In this document: positions 19,118 through 19,167 of the stretch, piece after piece
Numbering within the stretch: position 1 is the stretch's first letter
Layout of the letters: each line of letters opens with the position of its first letter
From: Ettlia oleoabundans
Lineage: Eukaryota; Chlorophyta; Chlorophyceae; Chlamydomonadales
NCBI GenBank assembly: GCA_019693395.1
Contig: JAAMXP010002884.1
Coordinates: 1-19,167 of the forward strand
Length of the DNA: 19,167 nt
Direction of reading: 5' to 3'
Position numbers and translations under genes: made by a program
Notes under the pieces: generated by a model
What the model was told of the DNA's origin: nothing
The model's input: only the letters and a program-made list of their open reading frames with translations
The model's database searches: none

Positions 19118-19167
19118 GTGGGGTGGGGTGTGGGGTGGTGGGGTGTGCATGTGGTGTGGGTGGTGGG

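Noticed and set aside
1..19167. CRISPR arrays, tRNA/rRNA genes, transposons, phage or bacterial operons
   Set aside because: None seen. The tandem arrays have no unique spacers, no cloverleaf was recognised by eye, no transposase or reverse-transcriptase motifs occur in any frame, and the genes are eukaryotic with introns.

Overview
The window is nuclear DNA of a photosynthetic eukaryote, most likely a chlorophyte green alga. The genes are cut by many short spliceosomal introns (mostly GT-AG, one GC-AG). Several likely transcript ends carry TGTAA, the usual green-algal poly(A) signal. Proteins have plastid- or mitochondrion-type presequences, and two genes (an FBXO9-like F-box protein and a small plastid envelope-type protein) look plant-like. 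Genus cannot be fixed from the sequence. All exon models come from reading splice sites, intron phase and protein similarity by eye; no transcript data were used.

Layout. Positions 448-10370 hold four genes, all on the minus strand. From low to high coordinate they are: a TPR-like protein with a probable mitochondrial presequence (448-4124, one unresolved frame break); a long coiled-coil protein resembling the BBOF1/DUF4515 ciliary family (4500-7119); a small cysteine-rich single-pass membrane protein I do not recognise (7401-8357); and a mitochondrial two-domain NIPSNAP protein (8906-10370). On the plus strand, 10909-13842 encodes an FBXO9-like F-box protein, head-to-head with NIPSNAP. It converges on a minus-strand gene for a plastid inner-envelope-type small protein (14860-16061). 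That gene is head-to-head with an inositol monophosphatase gene on the plus strand, which runs off the window (16485-19117 and beyond). The seven genes do not form one pathway; the order looks like ordinary dense algal gene packing.

The most unusual signal is structural. In several places the edge of an exon is repeated a short distance away inside the neighbouring intron. In two introns of the TPR gene (131 and 133 nt) the intron length equals the offset between the repeated copies. That is the pattern expected when a tandem duplication of an AG|GT-containing segment creates, or resets, an intron. Similar exon-edge copies lie in introns 2 and 3 of the inositol monophosphatase gene and at the stop codon of the plastid gene. 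The TPR gene also has an intron made almost entirely of two minisatellites (31-bp and 25-bp units).
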